A stretch of DNA of 64,000 nt from Semisulcospira habei (lineage: Eukaryota > Mollusca > Gastropoda > Semisulcospiridae). The notes under the pieces were generated by a model. The model did not search any database, was not told the DNA's origin, and saw only the letters and a list, made by a program, of their open reading frames with translations. The translations under genes were made by a program, and so were the position numbers. Below, one piece after another: positions 41,262 to 51,583 of this stretch. The DNA lies in NCBI GenBank assembly GCA_036245525.1, contig BTPG01000004.1, positions 20,985,255 through 21,049,254 on the forward strand, given 5' to 3'. Positions within the stretch are counted from its first letter, which is position 1. The number at the start of each line of letters is the position of its first letter.

Positions 41262-41320
41262 AGCCATAAGGTCCAAAATCACATACCAACACACACACAC
41301 ATGCACACACGCACACGCAA
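41262..41320. repeat. Hp-C right arm running into (CA)n
   Basis: GCCATAAGGTCCAAAATCAC then ATACCAACAC. The terminal ACAC has expanded into a CA tract. Confidence 0.7.
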
Positions 41321-41579
41321 GTCTTTCGGCCGCACTTCAAAAGAGGAGAGGTATCGGAGATTTGCCGGTATGATGTTCAACTCGAGCTACTCGCCAAATT
41401 AGACGTATCGAGCACGAAGTGTGGTTTGTGAGTCATAAAATGGGGCGCGTCGATCCGAAACAGAGAAAAAGAAAATCCCGTGGTTATTGTTTGCCAGTCC
41501 GGCTTAATGAACACGTTGTGATACCGGTATCAATTCCTCGTTCAATGGTCTGACGCCAGGGAGCTCCCAGCGAACGAAT

Positions 41580-41636
41580 GGTCCTCGGGCCGTGGTCGGC
41601 CGCAGTCGGTCCGCGCACGATCTCGGCCCGAGGACC
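41580..41636. repeat. Hp-E hairpin, shortened
   Basis: GGTCCTCGGGCCG and CGGCCCGAGGACC matched, followed by TTTTGCTTACTG. The inner right arm is missing. Confidence 0.82.
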
Positions 41637-41727
41637 TTTTGCTTACTGAGCAGTATTAAAAAATTTGAACATGCCGATTGCGCAGGCACACTTGTCTGGT
41701 CTGGCATCGAACGCAGACCGCTTGTCT

Positions 41728-41794
41728 GCAAGAGGCATAGAGCCGCATGAGTCCCCGTAGTACTGCAGGTACTCATGAGGATCTATGCATCTTG
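41728..41794. repeat. Hp-A hairpin
   Basis: GCAAGAGGCATAGAGCCGCA against TGAGGATCTATGCATCTTG; several unpaired changes. Confidence 0.78.
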
Positions 41795-41811
41795 TGAAAG
41801 CTTCGTTTTAT

Positions 41812-41962
41812 AGGTACAGAAAACTTCGGTGATAACAAATATCCGAGGTTTGTTATCAGCGAAAGTAATTTATATGGAACGAGTGCTGTCGAGATCTCTG
41901 TAAGAGTGTTGCTATATCCGACTTTTGTTATGTCCGATCTTGTTATAAGCGAAGTAGATATG
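41812..41962. mobile_element. Tc1/mariner- or pogo-like repeat, degenerate
   Basis: TACAGAAAACTTCGG terminus, then ATAACAAATATCCGAGGTTT and GTTATCAGCG, later ATATCCGACTTTTGTTAT and CTTGTTATAAGCGAAGT. These resemble the blocks at 36795-37091. Confidence 0.5.
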
Positions 41963-42357
41963 TGTTTCCATGTTGCAACCCCCTTTTACGTCTGTACGTT
42001 TCCTTTGGATTTTGTGAGGTCGTCGGAAATTTCATTTGACATCGTTGGTGCAATTGTCAATTGTCCACTGTCTGGCTGTCTATCTCTCGGATCTAAATTT
42101 GAAAATGAACGGGATCTTAAAGATCTGTTTCGTCATGCTCGCTCCATGTTACATCACTACATTCCGCAGATGAAAGGACGGGGTGGAGGATTACAGTTTG
42201 ATTCGGTTTTCTGAGGGCAGACGAGTTCGATTCTCTTTGAGGTCGATCCAGCCTTCGCATTAATCGTATGACAGATGTCTTTCAGCGTGGCGCGGATTTC
42301 CACAATTGTCTTTTGTCCCATGGAACAATTTTTTTTTTTTTATATTTGAGTGCACCC

Positions 42358-42495
42358 TGCGCCGGTCTGCAATTTTGAACCTTAGCAGCTCTTGTGTGTG
42401 GCCTGTGTATTTGAACCTCGCGGCTCTTCTGTGCAGGTCTGTGACTTTGGACCTTACGGTTGGAAGCCGTAAGGTCCAAAATTACAGACCAGCAC
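42358..42495. repeat. Hp-C hairpin with three left arms
   Basis: 42431-42495 is a complete hairpin (GTGCAGGTCTGTGACTTTGG and complement, centre TTGGAAG). Two more diverged left arms precede it in direct orientation (GGTCTGCAATTTTGAACC and GGCCTGTGTATTTGAACC), about 37 bp apart. Confidence 0.85.
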
Positions 42496-42677
42496 AAATG
42501 TTCTTTTGTACTGGGGACAATTATTTGCTGGCCCTTTTTGTTTCTCAGAGCAATTTCATGCAATTTGTTCGTCGTTTCACCCTTTCGCTACCATTGCTAG
42601 AATCATGAAACAATCACAGGTTAACTGACGGATGATTAACGTCTGCGTGAGTCAAATGGACACGTATGGAGCCAGCA

Positions 42678-42788
42678 CTAAAAAGGCATAAATCCTCATA
42701 AGCCCCCCGCGACAGCGGGGGCTCATGAGGATCTATGCATCTTGCGGGTGGGTGTATCGCTCCCTGTGCTCCGGTAATGAACGGGTTA
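42678..42788. mobile_element. Hp-A, hairpin and right end
   Basis: C-state hairpin 42678-42745 around GACA, then GGGTGGGTG and the terminus CCGGTAATGAACGGGTTAA (TTAA 42785-42788). Confidence 0.82.
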
Positions 42789-43216
42789 AAATTGTGGTGA
42801 TATAAGGGTTAAATCATTTTTCCCGTTTGTCTAAAACTCATTGGGTGTCCAGGGTATGCAGCTGTCTGCAGGGTGAATGTATGACGCAGCCGGTTTCCTT
42901 TCTATTGTAAGGGGTTCAAAAGCCTGAACAGTCACACTGCGGTCTCGTATCAACATATTAAAACAGGAACGCGCCACCTGAGAGGATTGTTCGGTGCAAG
43001 CGATATTTTCTCGTTTCCTGCTTCCAAATCCCGCATTCAATCCCGCATTATCTGCACTAGACACGGAGTCCTATGAGCCATGCAGATGCAAGGACTCGTT
43101 CAAATCTACGCCTTTTTCTGACATAGATCATCCGTGTCACTAAAATTTAAATCTACGACACCCACGTTCTGAGGAAGTCTTTGCCGCTGTTGGTACGTTG
43201 AGCGAAGTATGCACTG

Positions 43217-43360
43217 TTAACCCTTTAAGCCCTGAGGAAAAAATTATCAAATGTTGCAGATATCCTCACAAGCCTACGTCACAGTTTTGGAGACAGATGG
43301 TCCATGATAGTTCAAGGGTGGTGTCAGAATAGCTTGGCGCCTCAGGGCTATGTGGGTTAA
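43217..43360. mobile_element. Hp-B2 deletion derivative
   Basis: TTAACCCTTTAAGCCCTGAG at the left. The left arm GATAGTTCAAGGGTGGTGTC runs to GGCGCC and is joined directly to the right terminus TCAGGGCTATGTGGGTTAA. The right arm is absent. Confidence 0.85.
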
Positions 43361-43570
43361 CTCATTCTACCCCAACACCGAAATCCCCAAATGTTGCCGT
43401 TGCCCTCTGAAGACTGGATTGCAGTGCAGGACACAGATCGACCATGATAGTTGAAGGGTGATGCCAGAATAGCTTGGCGCCCATAGGCGCCAAGCTTTTC
43501 TGGCATCACCCTTCAACTATCATGGTCGATCCTTATCTTGCTGTGGTGTGTCTGGGGTAGAATGAGTTAA
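43357..43570. mobile_element. Hp-B2 element, full length
   Basis: 214 bp. TTAACTCATTCTACCCCA and TGGGGTAGAATGAGTTAA. Hairpin 43436-43531 with the paired variant GTTGAAGG/CCTTCAAC. The left TTAA is shared with the preceding derivative. Confidence 0.95.
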
Positions 43571-43765
43571 ACGACTCTTTCCACCACACGCATGAAAACT
43601 CTCCATTGACCCGGTCTATGACTGTTGTGAAAATGAAATTAAAACCACTGCAGGAGAAAGGAATAAAACGACCACCAAACTCTCTATAGTTTTCACGGTG
43701 TAGTGACTATTGACTTTTTCCCAGATTACGGAATCTAAGGATGTAAATGAGGGCAATCACTTCCA

Positions 43766-43820
43766 GCAAGAGGCGTAGATTTTCATGATCCCTTGCATTC
43801 TGAAAATCTGTGCCTCTTGC
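43766..43820. repeat. Hp-A hairpin, shortened
   Basis: GCAAGAGGCGTAGATTTTCA against TGAAAATCTGTGCCTCTTGC. GATTTTC/GAAAATC is matched on both arms; the inner stem is deleted. Confidence 0.85.
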
Positions 43821-43848
43821 AGATGAAACGAACTAAATCAGGATTATC

Positions 43849-43850
<2 letters not shown>

Positions 43851-43940
<90 letters not shown>
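43851..43940. repeat. (GA)n microsatellite
   Basis: 45 GA units. Confidence 0.97.
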
Positions 43941-43943
<3 letters not shown>

Positions 43944-44211
43944 TGATCGACCAGTGCAGGAATCAATGAGCAGCCAGCATAAGCGTTAGCGTAAGACCGG
44001 CTCCGCCTTTATAGGGAATCATAAACTGGCACTAAACCAGACGTAAAGTTAGCGACTTGATTACTCAGTGCACACGTGCCGGCATCAGTGATAAAGGATC
44101 TCGTTGCCCAATATTTCCTGAACGGGACAATAGTCCAAAGCGACCACCGGAGACACTCAACTGCACGAAGTTAATGTACCAGGTTACCAGCGCAGTCGCG
44201 TGCACACTGAA

Positions 44212-44213
<2 letters not shown>

Positions 44214-44292
<79 letters not shown>
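44214..44292. repeat. (GA)n microsatellite
   Basis: About 39 GA units; G runs follow to 44320. Confidence 0.97.
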
Positions 44293-44295
<3 letters not shown>

Positions 44296-44400
44296 TGAGG
44301 GGAGAGGGGGGGGGGGGAGGTATTAGTTGCAGAAGTGAGGTCCGTGGTTTCACAAAATCGAATACTTTCTCTGTGAACGGATATTCATAATTATACGCCC

Positions 44401-44456
44401 CCCTACCCCCCCCCCCCCCGTGCTTCCCACACCCCACCCCCACCTCCCTGCCGCCA
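44401..44456. repeat. C-rich tract
   Basis: C runs with A and T interruptions. Confidence 0.85.
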
Positions 44457-44838
44457 CCCCTTTCTACTAAAAGGGGTATCGGATTCACTTTGTCTCTTTG
44501 TCCAAATGATTGTGTCAACAACATCTGACTGGACTGATTTCAAATTTTAGTCGATGGTATCATACCTCAGTGCGAAATGTCATAATGAGAACTAAACGTG
44601 TTTCAGAGCTTGTGTGGTGCTTTGCACCTGGCGCAAATCTAGTACTCCTTAGATCTATCGTGTACCTGTAGTGGCTAGCTGTTATTTTGTGAAATATAAA
44701 CTACACTGTATTTTTTTTTTTTTTTTTTTTTACTGAATGCGAAACAATTGGTGATCGATGTGTCCGTGGGCGCATAAAAGGTATTGCTTGTGAGCAATAA
44801 ACAAAAATTAATACATTGTGGTTTGGCGCCGTCTGTGT

Positions 44839-44929
44839 TTAACCCCTTTACTGCCGATGAAAACTGAACACAGTCCAGTTGCAAGAGACATAGATCCGCA
44901 TGGGCCCCCGCAGTTGCGGGGGCTCATGG
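44839..44929. mobile_element. Hp-A element, left end and partial hairpin
   Basis: TTAACCCCTTTACTGCCG start; the hairpin 44881-44929 has GCCCCCGCAGTTGCGGGGGC intact, but the right outer arm stops at CTCATGG. Confidence 0.8.
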
Positions 44930-44974
44930 TTGATAACACTGTCACCTGAGGAATACAAACGCAAACGAACGCCC

Positions 44975-45040
44975 GCAAGAAGCATGGGTCCTCATGAGCC
45001 CCCGCATCCGCGGGGGCTCATGAGGATCTAGGCTTTTTGC
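44975..45040. repeat. Hp-A hairpin
   Basis: C-state: GCAAGAAGCATGGGTCC against GGATCTAGGCTTTTTGC. The inner 22 bp is perfect around ATCC. Confidence 0.85.
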
Positions 45041-45449
45041 AGATGGACGGCGTCTCTGAGCGTAGATCGTCCGTGTTGCAAGATGGATAGCAAGGTGGAA
45101 GGAGGTCTGGCTATCGAACTAACCACCCGGGCCGGCAATCGGAAGGGCCAGCCAATGTAAAGTGACTCTCTCCGTAATCAGGTAATGCAAACTGTTTGAG
45201 TAACCTTTTGTTTGTAGCGAGTGGATTGCGCCAACGGTTGTAGTTGCGGTTTTGTTGCCGGGGTCGGGGAGGGGAAGATGGGTGGGAAGGGAAGGGAAGG
45301 GGGGACTGAGATTTTATATTTGGTAGAGTTTTTTGCTTATGGTTGTGGTGGTGGGGCTGTTGGGAGGTAAAGCAGGGATGTGGTGGAAGGTGGTGGAAGG
45401 TGAAGTTAATGATTGTATTGTTCTGGGCGAACATGTAACAGTGTAACGC

Positions 45450-46500
45450 TTAACTCTTACCAGTTCGCTCCCTTGGCCATCGTATGTATACATACGAAGC
45501 CACGCCCATGGAAAATTCCATCGTGTTTACTGAATTAAAACCAATTAATTTTTACTCTCAGTATTATTGTCATAACTTATTGACATTAGAAAGTCACTTT
45601 CATATGATAGAATGAAAAAAATATTAATTTTGAGTTTGTTCGTGACCTTTGTTATCGATTGAGTCACTACGTCTGCCATCTTGCTTTCCCTACTGCGTTA
45701 TTTTCACTGCTTGCGATTTCTCTCTGCGAATATTCCATCAAAATGAGTTCATCTGAGTCCGAAAGTGAAGTGTATCTCACTAAAGGGGAATCTTCCAGCA
45801 ACCAGGCCACTGAAAATGATTCTAGCACCAGCGATGTGGAAAAAATGAAAGAAAACCATCGCAGGTCATTGTGACACTTTCTATTTTGGTTTGACCATGT
45901 GCTATCCATGTGAGTCTTTGTTTACCTATTGTCTGGTTCAGAATCGTGAAACTTTATGAAGTACATAAACAAGTTTTATTACTTGCTGTGTATTGCCTCA
46001 GTGATATTTTCAGCAAGTCAGAGATTTTCAGAGAAGCACATGTTTGTTGTCTCAGTCATGCCAGGTGTTGACACGCCCACTTTTTCCTGCCCTTGACCGG
46101 TGTAGATTATGTTGTGTAACTCTTAGAAATTCAAACACATTTTCTTGAAACTTCACAAAAATGTGTAGAAATGATTTGTCCACACACTGGATTCACATTT
46201 TAAACAAAGGGGCAAGAAACAAAAAAAATTTCTTCTTAGTGACTTTCGTGAAAACTGTTTTTGGAAACCGGACACCATTTTTTCTTCGTCGCTAAATAAA
46301 CAACAACTTCTAAACTACGTTAAGTACAGACTTTTTACTTATCCTGACTGAAAGCTGACTCAATGCACTTTAATATGATGTATAATAAGCCAACTTTTGA
46401 CCACTAGAAGAGCTTTCAGCAGCATTTGTTCTTGGTCATGTGTGAGGGTAAAAGTCATTTTGTTCACTGGCCTCAAATAGAGCGAACTGGTAAGAGTTAA
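45450..46500. mobile_element. piggyBac-like element with perfect termini
   Basis: TTAA at 45450-45453 and 46497-46500 flank a 1,043-bp element. Its ends are perfect 17-bp inverted repeats: CTCTTACCAGTTCGCTC (45454-45470) and the complement (46480-46496). A 16-bp palindrome CGTATGTATACATACG sits just inside the left end (45481-45496). The TTAA duplication and C-rich termini fit the piggyBac superfamily. It is too short for a full transposase (about 1.7 kb of coding sequence), so it is probably a deletion derivative. Confidence 0.88.
45743..45874 (+). pseudogene. Short acidic ORF, possible piggyBac transposase N-terminus
   Basis: 43 residues from ATG: MSSSESESEVYLTKGE, then a Ser/Glu/Asn/Asp-rich stretch, ending VEKMKENHRRSL. 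Acidic, low-complexity N-termini are common in piggyBac transposases, and the ORF lies at the expected place inside the element. No DDD/DDE catalytic region or Cys-rich end follows. The alternative is a chance ORF. Confidence 0.45.
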
Positions 46501-46645
46501 TGAGAGAGAAAACTTTCTGTCTTGTAGATTGCGTTCGAAATGGGACCAGGGCTGACTAAGAGGTTACGGGGCTGGGGAGGTGTGCTTGTGTTCGGGGGAG
46601 AGGGGGGCGGGGGGGGGGGGTAGGGGGGACGTAGAACGTAGCATT

Positions 46646-46647
<2 letters not shown>

Positions 46648-46739
<92 letters not shown>

Positions 46740-46757
46740 ATATAATATATATATATA
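46648..46757. repeat. (TA)n microsatellite
   Basis: 110 bp of TA with two phase slips, ending where the Hp-C hairpin begins. Confidence 0.97.
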
Positions 46758-46821
46758 CAGGTCTGTGATTTTGGACCTAAAGGCTGGAAACCGTAAAGTC
46801 CAAAATCACAGGCCAGCACAC
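46758..46821. repeat. Hp-C hairpin
   Basis: CAGGTCTGTGATTTTGGACC against AGTCCAAAATCACAGGCCAG. Its outer left GTGCTG has been replaced by the TA tract. Confidence 0.88.
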
Positions 46822-46841
46822 TTGTTGTGACTGCTGACTCA

Positions 46842-46936
46842 TTAAAGGCGCCCGCATCAATAGCTGTGGACGTGTCGTATAGCGTTGCCTCCGGCACTTC
46901 CGCAGCTATTGACCTGGGATGCCTTGAATGAGTTAA
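46842..46936. mobile_element. Hp-M element, TTAA-bounded
   Basis: 95 bp, TTAA to TTAA. CATCAATAGCTG and CAGCTATTGACC pair about 36 bp apart, with AAGGC / GCCTT outside. The right end GAATGAGTTAA resembles Hp-G and Hp-B termini. Confidence 0.7.
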
Positions 46937-47185
46937 TGACTGAATTGTTTGTGGTGGTGGCAGGGGGTAGGGGAGACGTAATGTCAGCAGGTTGGAGGTG
47001 GATGAGTGAATTGTTCAAGGCAATTATTATGGTCGGATGACTGACAAACATTGTAAGAGAAACGGTGGAAATTGTAACGGTACTAGATCGAAGAGAAAGT
47101 TGAGTCATGGTGAAGAGTGGTAGGAGAAGGGGAGTGGGTGGGTCAGGGGGTGGGTGGGGTGGGGATGAAGGGATGACGAGGTGGA

Positions 47186-47285
<100 letters not shown>

Positions 47286-47348
47286 CTCAGTGAATTCTCA
47301 AGTTATTTTATGTAGTGAGTGATGGTATACATTTCCTTTGTCAAATCG

Positions 47349-47778
47349 GGGCGGTCCGTGGCGCAGTGGTTAAGGCGCCTGCCACCAATGCTAAAGGTGC
47401 GAGGTTCGATTCCGGTTTCCGGCGTCGGATTTTTCTCCTCTAGTAAGTGTCACCGTTAATTCGGGCGGACCGTCGGGGGTTCTTTCTCCGGGTACTCCGG
47501 CTCTTCCTCCCCCTTCACTTTGGTATCAGTTTCAGCCAACTTAATAAAAATTTCAAATACAAAACGATTTCCAAATACCGTCAGTAGCTCGCTTGAGCTT
47601 GCCCTTAGCACCACGTGAATGTTCTGTGTTTACGTACAGTGTGTGAGTGAATGCGTGTGATTCACGTGAGCGTGCTTGTTGGGTTCAGTTCGCGGCTACA
47701 TTCTGCGCATTGAGTTATATTATAAATATGAGAAATGCGCCATATAAATACCATGTAATAATAATAATATTAGCATTC
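47349..47778 (+). mobile_element. tRNA-derived SINE
   Basis: The head GGGCGGTCCGTGGCGCAGTG has an A box TGGCGCAGTGG and a B box GGTTCGATTCC (47403-47413), 40 bp apart. The body includes TTCTTTCTCCGGGTACTCCGG, a block I associate with widespread marine-invertebrate SINEs. The 3' end is GCGCCATATAAATACC then (ATA)n, the tail type seen where SINEs borrow a LINE 3' end. Not a working tRNA: no closed acceptor stem. Confidence 0.85.
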
Positions 47779-48066
47779 AAATATTGACAGTTTGTTCTTA
47801 ATGTTGAGGCTGTTGCTGTTTTTATACACCTACAACATTAAAGTAACTACCTATCTCAGACGGATCATCCACTGATGTAAACGTTGCCCCATCTCCTGCA
47901 TTGTGCACTCGGTGTGAAGTAGACACAAATATGTGACTTGCACTGCACTGCATAGTTGCATGAAGCAGAAACGTATTTGTGTGCAGAGGTTGTTACAGTC
48001 TCAGTCGCACAAATACCCCCCACCAGTGACACTTGACTGACGTGACACGTAGTTGTCTCGGGGGAC

Positions 48067-48116
48067 AAAAGGTCCATGGGCCGACGTTTGGCCGCTGTCG
48101 ACCCAAGGACATTTTG
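48067..48116. repeat. Hp-E hairpin, decayed
   Basis: AAAGGTCCATGGGCCGACG and CGACCCAAGGACATTTTG. Confidence 0.65.
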
Positions 48117-48231
48117 TTTACTGAGATTCACGGACGTAAGGAGAGGGAATCTTAACGCCAGGAGACAGGCCAAGTCATAAAAAGCCCTCGCTTAATAGAC
48201 TCGTGAGTCGTGACAGCAGCAATGACGTTGG

Positions 48232-48297
48232 GGCTGGTCTGTGATTTTGGGCATTAAAGTCCGTGGCCGCAAGGTCCAAACTCACAGACCGGCACAC
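48232..48297. repeat. Hp-C hairpin
   Basis: GGCTGGTCTGTGATTTTGGG against CAAACTCACAGACCGGC. Confidence 0.8.
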
Positions 48298-48650
48298 AGT
48301 TGACTGATCGACTCTTGGAGGAGAATGAGGGGATGAAAGACAAGAAAATCTACCTCGACGTTGCGGCCATGGCCGCGATAAAAAAAAAAAAAAAGGTGAC
48401 TAACGCGTATCCTCTGTCAGATTTAGCATTCTTATATCTTACTGTGGTAATTACGCATTGCGCACCCTTCTTATACTGCAGTTTGGTATAAGAGAGAGAA
48501 AAACAAACATCCGCAGCAGACAAGAAAGCATGCGACGCTGTGTAGTAATCCGGACTTCACTGCCAGCAACTGAGATTGCGTTTCTGCAATTGTAGCTCAC
48601 AGCCAATTGAGTCACAGACGTCGCGGGAACATCGATACAAAGTGGTGTCA

Positions 48651-48715
48651 GCAAGAGGCATAGATCCTCATGAGCCCCCGCAGTCGCGGGGGCTCATGAG
48701 GATCTATGCCCCTTG
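48651..48715. repeat. Hp-A hairpin
   Basis: C-state arms, perfect for 25 bp around the centre. Preceded by CAGACGTCGCGGGAACATCG and ATACAAAGTGGTGTCA, the same internal block that borders the minisatellite at 7916. Confidence 0.92.
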
Positions 48716-48813
48716 TAGCTGGATCGTGTTTACTTCATTTCCTCGGCTAAACGTGTGGCGGTATAACAGCAATCTGGCACGTTGCGTCGTGTCAAAATAC
48801 TTCTGTTGAAGTC

Positions 48814-48868
48814 GCAGGAGATGCTAAGTAGACGCCAAGCTAATCAGGCACTAACCGTGATCTCATGC
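48814..48868. repeat. Hp-B fragment
   Basis: CAGGAGATG, then ACGCCAAGCTAATCAGGCAC; most of the left arm is gone. Confidence 0.6.
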
Positions 48869-49242
48869 GTGGAGAGAGATCACTTGCGTTTGCTCCATCT
48901 CTCACAAGCGACACCTGAATAGCAACCGATCAGCTACTAGCTGGCTGCCGTAATGAGTGAGTTGTAGTGAGTAATATATAACGGCAACACGATCGCTTGG
49001 GATTGTGTGACCGCTAACCCTCAAGTTTGTCTAGTTTCAGCGCCCCGTTTTACCGCCGATTGGCATGTTGTTTCAGTGTTTGCCGCAGATCGATCGGTCT
49101 GTAAGGGGGGAAAACACGGTGTTGACTCCTGTGGCCGTCAGGCAGGCACTTTCTGATATAGCATTTGAAAGGGAGCAAAGGGTGATCGGGCTGACTGAGG
49201 TAGCCTTTGCCTGTCCGCGCTATTATGTGATCAAAGACAGCG

Positions 49243-49315
49243 CAAGGTTCTCGGGCCGAGGTCAGCCTTAGTTGGCCCGGCCAACGCTTATGCAGACCTC
49301 AGTCCGGGGACCTTT
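49243..49315. repeat. Hp-E hairpin
   Basis: CAAGGTTCTCGGGCCGAGG and GACCTCAGTCCGGGGACC; inner arms mutated. Confidence 0.72.
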
Positions 49316-49330
49316 CGGTTGCAGTGGTAA

Positions 49331-49400
49331 ATGGTAGTTTGGGGGAGAGGCGTGTGTGAGTTTGGGGTGGGGTGGGGGTAGGGGGCAGGAAGTTAGGGTG
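49331..49400. repeat. G-rich stretch
   Basis: GT- and G-rich, after the Hp-E hairpin. Confidence 0.7.
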
Positions 49401-49543
49401 GTGGAGGCTATCGTTGAGATGGATTTGCTTGAACGTCAAGAAAGAGGTAGTTGTGGTCAGTGACTATCATGGCCGGCCGATACGCAGTCGATTCCGTGCA
49501 TTTGGCGCTAAAAGTGAAATAAACAACGGTGTATTCAAGTCGC

Positions 49544-49613
49544 ACTGGTCGCCCACACTCGTTTCGCTACCACTGATCAGCAGCAGCGAATCGAGAGAGA
49601 CAACGTGACCAGT
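49544..49613. repeat. Hp-H hairpin
   Basis: ACTGGTCGCCCACACTCG and TTTCGCTACCACTGATCAGC; the left arm is diverged from the right. Confidence 0.8.
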
Positions 49614-49643
49614 GTTGGAGTGGATTATGCACTGTCTGAGAGT

Positions 49644-49646
<3 letters not shown>

Positions 49647-49677
<31 letters not shown>
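49647..49677. repeat. Poly-T
   Basis: T homopolymer of about 31. Confidence 0.97.
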
Positions 49678-49679
<2 letters not shown>

Positions 49680-49812
49680 ATGCGGTTGACAGGGCTGTGG
49701 AATGGCGCTGGGAGAATGCTGAAGGGCCCAGGGGTTGCTGTGGTTGTCGTTGCGATGAAGACAAGTGGTTGATGTCATTGATGGCGATGAGGGGTTTAGA
49801 AGTGTAGCAGGG

Positions 49813-49886
49813 CACACTGGTTGTCTCTCTCGATTCGCCGCTACCACTGATAGTAGTAGCGAATCGAGAGAGAGAGACCCAGTGTG
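49813..49886. repeat. Hp-H hairpin
   Basis: CACACTGGTTGTCTCTCTCG to AGAGAGACCCAGTGTG. The right arm has an extra GA and lacks CAA. Confidence 0.85.
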
Positions 49887-50229
49887 AGTGTAGGGCCGGG
49901 ACGGCTACAAAAATACGGGGGAGGGGGGGGGGGGCATGAAGTGGGTAAGTGATGTGAAGTGGGAACAGTAGTATCCATGAACCTTTTGCGTTTGTAGTCG
50001 CACTGTTCGACGTTTCCTGTTTTGTCCATCGCACGCGCTGTCGTGGATGACCTAGGGACCTATTGCTTAATGGGACGTATTTGCAATGACCGAATGCAAT
50101 GACCGAATGCAATAGAAAACAGATCAGACATCCAGCGTCTCAGTTGATGATCGAAACGCGTTCATGATTGAAATTCCCAAATTTCGGGATTGTCCAACGA
50201 AGACGACAGGTATATCAGTTCAGGAGATG

Positions 50230-50304
50230 ATAGTTCAAGGGAGGTGCCAGAGTGGCTTGGCGCCTCTAGGCGCCAAGCCACTCTGGCACCTTCCTTTGAA
50301 CTAT
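50230..50304. repeat. Hp-B2 hairpin
   Basis: CCAGAGTGGCTTGGCGCC TCTA and complement. AGAGTGGC/GCCACTCT is matched, unlike AGAATAGC of other copies. Flanks are decayed. Confidence 0.88.
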
Positions 50305-50600
50305 GATGATGGTCGATTGGCGTCGCCTGCTTAAAGGGCGTCGAACACACTATGAAAGCTGACCTCAAAATAATCCAAACTCCCCCATGTCCTAGGGGAC
50401 AAATCTCATCATTGCCTATGTCCAAATATGCTTAGTTACCGCAGCGGTTTTTGTTTATGTGCGAAGAGAAACTGGACTCCAGTCCTGGGTTCAGGAACAA
50501 TTTGCAGTGCACTCGGCGTGCTTTTAACGGTATCAAGTACTGAATGAGTTTCTCGTATCCTACGAGAGTCAACCTTGAGAGTTGGCTGTAAAGATAACAT

Positions 50601-50709
50601 CCACTAGCGAGCAAAAAAAAAGAAAAATGTAACATTTTTGGAACCATCGGAAATACTTAGTGTTTCCGACGGATCTCAAAATGTCGCATTTCTTTTGCTC
50701 GTCAGTATA
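50601..50709. mobile_element. Hp-L element
   Basis: CACTAGCGAGCAAAA at the left and CTTTTGCTCGTCAGTATA at the right. The inner CCATCGGAAATACTTAGT and GTGTTTCCGACGG pair. The left arm has an A-run replacing GAAATGCG. Confidence 0.75.
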
Positions 50710-50934
50710 GTTGCACAGTAAAGTCAACATGTATACAGTGGAGCCACCTCCGACGACTGTCATAGGACTATAAGAATATAATATGCGATGTCTTGACGCC
50801 CCGCTCCCTGTCAGTAGATACAACGTGTTGGTGCACGTGTCTCTCTATTTGTGCAGCAAGAAAAACAAGCAATATCACGTGCACTGCCATCCAACAAAGC
50901 TGCTTTCAAGTAAGGCACCCGTTAGTGTAGGGGC

Positions 50935-50968
50935 GGGGGAGGGAGGTGGGGGGGGGGGGGGAGGGGGC
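50935..50968. repeat. G-rich tract
   Basis: G runs with A and T interruptions. Confidence 0.85.
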
Positions 50969-51057
50969 GGCCATCATTTGGGCGGATGGGACTGGAGCTT
51001 GTAACAGAGAGACAAACATCTGCCCTGTGCAGGCAAAAGACAATAATTCCATCTGTG

Positions 51058-51263
51058 TTAACTCATTCAACCCGACGCACGTATTTTCCGAATTTAGGAG
51101 GCGTCATCTAACGACTACGCACCTGTTGCAGGAGATGGCGGATCGCCATGATAATTCAAGGGTAGTGCCAGATTAGATTGGCGCCAAAGTAATCTGGCAC
51201 TACCCTTGAATTATCATGGTCGACCCATTTACTGCTGTAGTGCGTCAGGGCTTAATGGGTTAA
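51058..51263. mobile_element. Hp-B1 element, full length
   Basis: 206 bp, TTAA to TTAA. Hairpin 51129-51231; the loop region is shortened (GGCGCCAAAGTAATC). Confidence 0.92.
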
Positions 51264-51494
51264 AAGCGAAATTTGATTGTACGACAACGTGAAAACAAGA
51301 TTCTCTTTTCACAGACGTATGCACTTTTCTGTCTTTTGCTATCAGTAGGGCAGAAATGCTGATTTGCTCTACTACGTAGCGAGAGAAGACCAATGGCCAA
51401 GGCTCATTTAGCTCCACCACTTACATCAGTCTGTGGTTATAAAGTCCGCAAAAATTAAAGAAAACGTTGGCGCCAAACCTTTCACGCACTTCAC

Positions 51495-51583
51495 TTAACC
51501 TCTTCAGTTCAAGCCCAAAGATGCCCAGCCATGAAACGAACATGGACAAAAGTGGTGTCAACACTCGGCAGTGAAAGGGTTGC
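51495..51583. mobile_element. Hp-A element without the hairpin
   Basis: 89 bp: TTAACCTCTTCAGTTC, the internal GAACATGGACAAAAGTGGTG and TCA, then directly ACTCGGCAGTGAAAGGGTTG. The hairpin between TCA and the right end is precisely absent. Confidence 0.8.

Noticed and set aside
47349..47420. Functional tRNA gene
   Set aside because: A and B boxes are present, but there is no acceptor stem, and the unit continues into a SINE body and tail.
49567..50112. 181-codon minus-strand open frame
   Set aside because: It includes a poly-Lys run from the T homopolymer and an Hp-H hairpin.
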